Part shown: positions 7,046 to 10,593 of the stretch, piece after piece | Layout of the letters: every line of letters begins with the position of its first letter | Numbering within the stretch: position 1 is the stretch's first letter | Assembly (NCBI GenBank): GCA_029859185.1 | Contig: JAOUDR010000056.1 | Location: forward strand, 1 to 10,593 | Origin: Gemmatimonadota bacterium | Lineage (GTDB): Bacteria > Gemmatimonadota > Gemmatimonadetes > Gemmatimonadales > GWC2-71-9 | Length of the DNA: 10,593 nucleotides | Reading direction: 5' to 3' | Position numbers and translations under genes: made by a program | Notes under the pieces: model-generated | What the model was told of the DNA's origin: nothing | Database searches by the model: none | The model's input: the letters and a program-made list of their open reading frames with translations, nothing else

Positions 7046-7080
7046 AACGAAAGCGGCGGGTGGCGCTCCGAGCGCCACCC
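7045..7080 (-). terminator. Possible weak terminator for hsp20
   Basis: A perfect 10-base inverted repeat (7058-7067 and 7071-7080, loop CCG). Read on the minus strand it is followed by a modest T-rich stretch (GCCGCTTTCGTTG). It lies about 60 bases behind the hsp20 stop codon, a plausible place, but the T run is broken. Confidence 0.35.
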
Positions 7081-7098
7081 ACCATTCCTTCACGGTGT

Positions 7099-7137
7099 TC
7101 CGTGTTCCTAATCCGTGGCCATCCGCGCCCTTCCGTG
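7099..7137. repeat. Four spaced TCCGYG motifs downstream of hsp20
   Basis: TCCGTG occurs at 7099, 7112 and 7132 and TCCGCG at 7122, with start-to-start distances of 13, 10 and 10 bases. The near-helical spacing makes a degenerate short repeat. It lies just beyond the hsp20 stop codon. Its function is unknown, and chance is possible in such GC-rich DNA. Confidence 0.4.
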
Positions 7138-7140
7138 TCC

Positions 7141-7599
7141 CTACTTCGTCCGAATCTCCACCCGCCGCGGCTTGGCAGCCTCGGCCTTGGGCAGGGTCAC
7201 CGTGAGCAGGCCGTGCTCAAAACGGGCACTGATCTTCTCGGCCTCCACCGTGCGCGGCAGGGTGAAGCGGCGCTCGAACCGACCGCAGCGCCGCTCGATC
7301 AGATGGTACTCCGCCTCCGCATTCCCATCGGTCACTTCCTGCTTCTTCTCACCGGCCACCGTGAGCACGTTGTTCTCGATACTCACCTCCACGTCGTCCA
7401 ACCGGAGCCCAGGGAGTTCGGCGACCATCTCGATGGCGTCCTTCGTCTCCCGGACATCGACCACCGGCGTCCAGGGCCCGGTGATGCCAGCCGCCTGTCC
7501 GAAGAAGCGATCGAACACGCGGTCAATCTCCCGCCGGGTGGTGAACACGTCGTTCCAGGTGGTCGGGGCGTCCGCCCGCCAAATCGTTGGGAAAGCCAT
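7141..7599 (-). CDS. Small heat shock protein, Hsp20/alpha-crystallin family
   Basis: A 152-residue Hsp20, the usual size for class A bacterial small heat shock proteins. These are ATP-independent cytosolic holdases that keep unfolding proteins soluble for DnaK and ClpB. The N-terminal arm (1-43) includes EIDRVFDRFFG. The alpha-crystallin domain (about 44-137) has WTPVVDVRET at 43-52, ELPGLRLDDVEVSIENNVLTV at 61-81 (read in two parts), ERRCGRFERRFTLP at 102-115 and the ARFEHGLLTVTLP signature at 125-137. The tail holds VEI (147-149), the I/V-x-I motif that links dimers into oligomers. The frame extends eight codons further upstream, but a strong Shine-Dalgarno sequence fixes the start at 7599. 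It is monocistronic and divergent from the M24 peptidase gene. No CIRCE element or clear sigma32 promoter is seen. Confidence 0.95.
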   Translation of the reverse strand: MAFPTIWRADAPTTWNDVFTTRREIDRVFDRFFGQAAGITGPWTPVVDVRETKDAIEMVAELPGLRLDDVEVSIENNVLTVAGEKKQEVTDGNAEAEYHLIERRCGRFERRFTLPRTVEAEKISARFEHGLLTVTLPKAEAAKPRRVEIRTK

Positions 7600-7603
7600 A
7601 GCT

Positions 7604-7609
7604 ACCTCC
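7604..7609 (-). promoter_or_regulatory. Ribosome binding site of hsp20
   Basis: GGAGGT on the minus strand, four bases before the ATG at 7599. It is the strongest Shine-Dalgarno match in the window and decides against the in-frame ATG codons further upstream at 7623 and 7611. Confidence 0.85.
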
Positions 7610-7694
7610 ATACCGAAAGACATTTCGCATTTCGCCGGCCACCAGTTGACCGGCGTCGGGCCCGCGAAAACGCAGACCCCGTGCCAGCCGAGAC

Positions 7695-7700
7695 TGTCAA
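7695..7700 (-). promoter_or_regulatory. Possible -35 element of hsp20
   Basis: TTGACA is present on the minus strand about 95 bases before the hsp20 start codon. At the standard 17-base distance the -10 position reads GTCTGC, which is poor, so either a different sigma factor is used or the match is fortuitous. Confidence 0.2.
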
Positions 7701-7777
7701 AAGCGCATACCCCATCTGCCTTGATTGCAATGAGTTAAGCCTTTATGGCGGACACATCTCACTTGGTGGTGCGCGCG

Positions 7778-7806
7778 TTGGCACCGGCGAGCCCTCCGGG
7801 TATCTT
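7778..7806 (+). promoter_or_regulatory. Candidate promoter of the M24 peptidase gene
   Basis: TTGGCA (7778-7783), exactly 17 bases, then TATCTT (7801-7806): the best -35/-10 pair in the window. The start would be near 7813, leaving a leader of about 25 bases that contains no convincing Shine-Dalgarno sequence. Confidence 0.55.
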
Positions 7807-7837
7807 GTCCCCACTCAATTCATCCCCGAGTCCAGTC

Positions 7838-9181
7838 ATGATCCGTACGCTTGCCGCCCTCGTCGCCCTGCCGTTTCTCACCGCATCCGCGCAAGTCACC
7901 GCGAACCGCCCGTTCGGCACGCTCCGCGAGCAGGCCGCGGTCCAACAGCAGTGGCTCACGGAGCGGCTCGAGGTGAACCTGCCGGCGGTCATGCGGGCGC
8001 AGGGCGTCGACATGTGGGTCCTGGCCATGCGGGAGTACAACGAGGATCCCGTCTTCCGGGGGCTCGTCTCACCCACCACGTTCGCCGCGCGCCGGCGCAC
8101 GATCTACGTGTTCTTCGACCGTGGGCCCGCGGAGGGCGTCGAGCGGCTGGCGCTCGGAGGCTCCAGCCAGGGAGGCCTCTACCAAGCGCTGCGGGACAAC
8201 GAGACGGCGTCCGACGGGCGACCGCGGGAACTCTGGGGACAGGCCCAATGGGAGTTCTTCGCGCGCGTGGTGCGCGAGCGGAACCCCAGGACGATTGCCG
8301 TCAACATCTCCCACGAGCACAACTTCGCCGACGGTCTCTCCGCCGGAGAGTGGGAGCAGATGCGGGCGGCACTCGGCCCGGACCTCGAAGCTCGCGTCGT
8401 CCGCAACGAGCGACTGGCCATCGACTACCTCGCCCTGCGCGTCCCGGCAATGCTCCCCACGTTCAAGCGAATGCAGGAGCTGGCCCACGAGATCATCGGG
8501 ACGGCGTTTTCGAACGCCGTGATCACCCCCGGCACCACGACCACCGACGATGTCGTCTGGTGGATGCGCCAGCGTCTCGTGGACCTCGGCCTCGATACAT
8601 GGTTCCACACGAGCGTGGACGTCCAGCGCCCCGGCGTGGACATGCGGGACTCGGCGTCCCCGGTCATCCGGCGGGGCGACGTTCTGCACTGCGACTTCGG
8701 GATCACGGCGCTGGGGTTGAACACCGATACCCAGCACATGGGGTACGTCCTGCGCGAGGGCGAGAGCGCGCCACCGGCGGGGATCCAGGCCGCCCTTGCC
8801 GCGAGCAATCGCCTCCAGGACCTGGCCATGACCGAGATGCGGCCGAGACGGACCGGCAACGCCGCACTCGCGGCCACGCTCGAAGCCATGCGTGCCGAGG
8901 GAATCGACGGCACCGTCTACAGTCACCCCGTTGGCGACCACGGGCACGCCGCCGGTCCGCTCATCGGCCTGTGGGACCGCCAGGACGGTGTGCCCGGCCG
9001 GGGCGACGTGCCCCTCCTCCCCGGGACCTGGTTCTCGATCGAGCTGCAGGCGGCCACTCCGGTCCCTGAGTGGGACGGCCAGCTGCTCCGCTCGATGCAG
9101 GAAGAGGACGCGGAACTCACCCGGGAGGGTACCATGCGCTGGATCCTGCGCCGACAGACGGCCTACCATCTCGTTCGGTAA
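7838..9181 (+). CDS. Exported M24-family metallopeptidase (Xaa-Pro aminopeptidase-like)
   Basis: A 447-residue protein with an N-terminal signal peptide (MIRTLAALVALPFLTASAQ, cleavage likely near residue 19), so it acts in the periplasm or outside. A creatinase-like N-terminal domain (about 35-205) precedes a pita-bread M24 domain (about 206-447). Candidate metal ligands in the M24 order are D286 (HCDFG), D297 (NTDTQH), a His in SHPVGDHGH (362-370), E402 (SIELQ) and a Glu in QEEDAE (421-426). M24 enzymes of this kind use two metal ions to release N-terminal residues, often before proline; the true substrate is not known. The frame is open 31 codons upstream, but those lie over the promoter, and the ATG at 7838 starts exactly at the signal peptide. 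A 76-bp interval separates it from the barrel gene. Confidence 0.93.
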   Translation: MIRTLAALVALPFLTASAQVTANRPFGTLREQAAVQQQWLTERLEVNLPAVMRAQGVDMWVLAMREYNEDPVFRGLVSPTTFAARRRTIYVFFDRGPAEGVERLALGGSSQGGLYQALRDNETASDGRPRELWGQAQWEFFARVVRERNPRTIAVNISHEHNFADGLSAGEWEQMRAALGPDLEARVVRNERLAIDYLALRVPAMLPTFKRMQELAHEIIGTAFSNAVITPGTTTTDDVVWWMRQRLVDLGLDTWFHTSVDVQRPGVDMRDSASPVIRRGDVLHCDFGITALGLNTDTQHMGYVLREGESAPPAGIQAALAASNRLQDLAMTEMRPRRTGNAALAATLEAMRAEGIDGTVYSHPVGDHGHAAGPLIGLWDRQDGVPGRGDVPLLPGTWFSIELQAATPVPEWDGQLLRSMQEEDAELTREGTMRWILRRQTAYHLVR

Positions 9182-9242
9182 GGTCGCCCGTGACACTTTC
9201 CGCAACGTGCCTGCGTAGGGTCGCTCCGAACGCCCTGCCAAC

Positions 9243-9250
9243 GGGAGAAG
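9243..9250 (+). promoter_or_regulatory. Ribosome binding site of the outer-membrane protein gene
   Basis: The purine-rich GGGAGAAG lies 7 bases before the ATG at 9258 and 4 before the adjacent GTG at 9255. It supports a start here but does not decide between the two codons. Confidence 0.6.
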
Positions 9251-9257
9251 AATCGTG

Positions 9258-9881
9258 ATGTCACGTATCCTGGTTTTCTGTTGTGCGCTCGCCGTCATCG
9301 CCCCATCCGCGGCCGACGCCCAGCTCCTGTCGCTCGGTCTCCGCGGTGGCGCCTCCCAATCGACCATGTCCCTGTCGAGTGGATCGCCGGCCAGCCGGAC
9401 TGGGATCGTGGTTGGGCCAACCGGTGTGGTCTGGCTCAGCGACGCGCTCGCGGTCCAGTTCGACGCGCTCTATGTCGGCAAGGGGTTCAAGCCCAACACG
9501 GCCGGTGGGGTCACGAGCGCGTTGAAGCTCTCGTACATCGACATCCCCATCGTGGCAGTCTTCAGCCTGCCGAAAGCGGGATCGAGTACGATCCAGCTCC
9601 GCCTTCAGGCGGGGGGCACGTTCGGGTTTCGAGTGCAGTGCAGCGTGGATCAGGGCACGGGCGACGTCACGGGCATCACCGACTGCAATCCCGACAACGT
9701 GGGGACATTCGATTTTGGCGCGGTGGGCGGGGCGGGCGTGAAGATCGGCAAGGGCCGCGGGGGCATCGTGATCGACGCGACCTACACGTTCGGGTTGCTC
9801 GACGCCAATCTCGACTCGGGCCAGAGCGCCCGGAACCGGGCGTTCCAGATCAGCGCGGGCTTCCTGTTCCCGATCATGTAG
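9258..9881 (+). CDS. Outer-membrane beta-barrel protein, PorT-like
   Basis: A 207-residue protein with a clear signal peptide (hydrophobic core ILVFCCALAVIAP, likely cleavage after ADA at residue 21). The rest alternates amphipathic strands with Gly- and Ser-rich turns, as in small eight-stranded barrels of the PorT/OMP_b-brl_2 type. The family-like segments are DALYVGKGF (69-77) and LSYIDIPIVAVF (91-102), the latter matching the conserved YxxIP strand. Two cysteines, C128 and C143, sit in the long loop between strands and may form a disulfide. The C-terminus ends in FPIM, not in the usual aromatic residue. Specific function unknown. GTG at 9255 directly precedes the chosen ATG and is an alternative start. 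The next gene begins 25 bp downstream, so co-transcription is likely. Confidence 0.88.
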   Translation: MSRILVFCCALAVIAPSAADAQLLSLGLRGGASQSTMSLSSGSPASRTGIVVGPTGVVWLSDALAVQFDALYVGKGFKPNTAGGVTSALKLSYIDIPIVAVFSLPKAGSSTIQLRLQAGGTFGFRVQCSVDQGTGDVTGITDCNPDNVGTFDFGAVGGAGVKIGKGRGGIVIDATYTFGLLDANLDSGQSARNRAFQISAGFLFPIM

Positions 9882-9906
9882 GGACCGCCCTCCCCGATTC
9901 GCGCGC

Positions 9907-10593
9907 GTGACCGCTTCTCCCCGGCTCCTCGACGAGCTGCCGACCCCGGCGCTGGTGCTGGATCTCGCGCGGGTCGACCGCAACATCCTGCGGATGGCCA
10001 CGCGCTGCCGCGCGCTGGGCGTGTCGCTCCGCCCCCACCTCAAGACGCACAAGTGCCTGGAAGTGGCGGACCGGCAGCGCGCCCAGGGCGCTCACGGGGT
10101 CACGGTATCGACGCTCGTCGAGGCGCAGGTGTTCGCCGAGCACGGGTTCGACGACATCACGTGGGCGTTCCCGGTCATTCTCAACCGCATTCCCGCGGCG
10201 CGCGCCCTGGCCGAGCGGGTCACGCTGCGGTTGTTCGTGGACGGTCCCGACGCGCTCGCGGCGCTCGAACGCGAGCAGTTCCCATTTCACGTCTGGCTCA
10301 AGATCGACTGTGGCTACCATCGGGCCGGCCTCGACCCGGCCGCACCGGAAACTCTGGACCTGGCGCGGCGGCTCGCGGCGTCACCGCATCTCGCGTTCGA
10401 CGGCATTGCCACCCACTCCGGTCACGCCTACGATGCCGTCGGTTGCGTGGCGATCCGCAAGGTAGCCGAGGCCGAGCGGCGCGCGGTGGCGGACTTCCGC
10501 AGTCGCCTCGCGGACGAGGGGATCGCCGTGGCGGCGTCCGTCGGGTCCACGCCCGCCATGTCGTGCGTCGAGCGGCTGGATGGCGTGCAAGAA
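9907..10593 (+). CDS. D-threonine aldolase / D-serine dehydratase-like PLP enzyme, N-terminal part (3'-truncated by window edge)
   Basis: The first 229 residues of a fold-type III PLP enzyme of the alanine-racemase N-terminal superfamily, close to the DSD1/low-specificity D-threonine aldolase group. These enzymes split or deaminate D-beta-hydroxy amino acids in the cytosol. The start of the barrel reads LPTPALVLDLARVDRNI, followed by RPHLKTHK at 42-49, in which K46 is the expected PLP lysine. Further family segments are TVSTLVEAQVF (67-76), LKIDCGYHRAGL (131-142), ATHSGHAY (168-175) and SVGSTPA (211-217). The C-terminal metal-binding His/Cys pair lies beyond the window, so aldolase and dehydratase cannot be separated. 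The start is a GTG without a visible ribosome binding site; the next in-frame ATG (residue 30) would cut off the first strand. Confidence 0.9.
   Translation, partial: MTASPRLLDELPTPALVLDLARVDRNILRMATRCRALGVSLRPHLKTHKCLEVADRQRAQGAHGVTVSTLVEAQVFAEHGFDDITWAFPVILNRIPAARALAERVTLRLFVDGPDALAALEREQFPFHVWLKIDCGYHRAGLDPAAPETLDLARRLAASPHLAFDGIATHSGHAYDAVGCVAIRKVAEAERRAVADFRSRLADEGIAVAASVGSTPAMSCVERLDGVQE

Noticed and set aside
7600..7740. CIRCE element, sigma32 promoter or ROSE thermometer in front of hsp20
   Set aside because: No TTAGCACTC inverted repeat is present; CCCCAT and CTTGAT occur in the wrong order and on the wrong strand for sigma32; no obvious pairing of the Shine-Dalgarno sequence was found by eye.
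6949..9069. A 706-codon plus-strand open frame from the tRNA terminator through hsp20 into the M24 gene
   Set aside because: It runs antisense to hsp20 and out of frame with the peptidase, both clear family members.
9182..9254. Promoter for the outer-membrane barrel gene (ACACTT, 17 bases, TAGGGT)
   Set aside because: The -35 is poor and the -10 only partly fits, so it is not better than chance in this DNA.

Overview
The window is a high-GC bacterial chromosome segment from a Gram-negative organism. An outer-membrane beta-barrel gene and a secreted aminopeptidase with an N-terminal signal peptide support that. GC-rich codon use, compact gene packing, the FHA/PP2C signalling pair and promoter-like sequences of the form TTGnnn-17-TAnnnT fit an uncultured Gemmatimonadota-type bacterium. 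That phylum is a guess from general resemblance, not a demonstrated placement.

Layout: (1) The left edge carries the 3' end of a plus-strand HD-superfamily phosphohydrolase. (2) It converges on a minus-strand cluster read right to left: a flippase-like eight- or nine-helix membrane protein, a triple-FHA-domain protein, a PP2C Ser/Thr phosphatase and a 61-residue unknown protein. The intervals are 32 bp, 3 bp and a 4-bp ATGA overlap, so this looks like one operon. The FHA protein would read phosphothreonines and the phosphatase would erase them; the matching kinase is not in the window. (3) Divergent from this cluster is a 965-residue UvrA whose sequence details look more like the UvrA paralogue branch than the E. 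coli repair protein. (4) Behind uvrA lies tRNA-Asn(GTT), with a promoter that shares bases with the uvrA stop codon, followed by a strong intrinsic terminator. The 110 bp after the terminator contain an exact inverted copy and a degenerate direct copy of the tRNA 3' end, two more hairpins and four spaced TCCGYG motifs. (5) A minus-strand small heat shock protein (Hsp20) with a strong ribosome binding site is divergent from a plus-strand run: an exported M24 metallopeptidase, an outer-membrane beta-barrel protein and the 5' part of a D-threonine-aldolase-type PLP enzyme that leaves the window on the right.

Most of the genes are ordinary families. The less ordinary items are the tRNA-derived palindrome and fragment behind tRNA-Asn, the threonine-centred motif that follows each FHA domain, the coupled small unknown protein, and the near-leaderless layout of the divergent uvrA/flippase promoters. 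No CRISPR array, insertion sequence, phage gene or defence system was seen.
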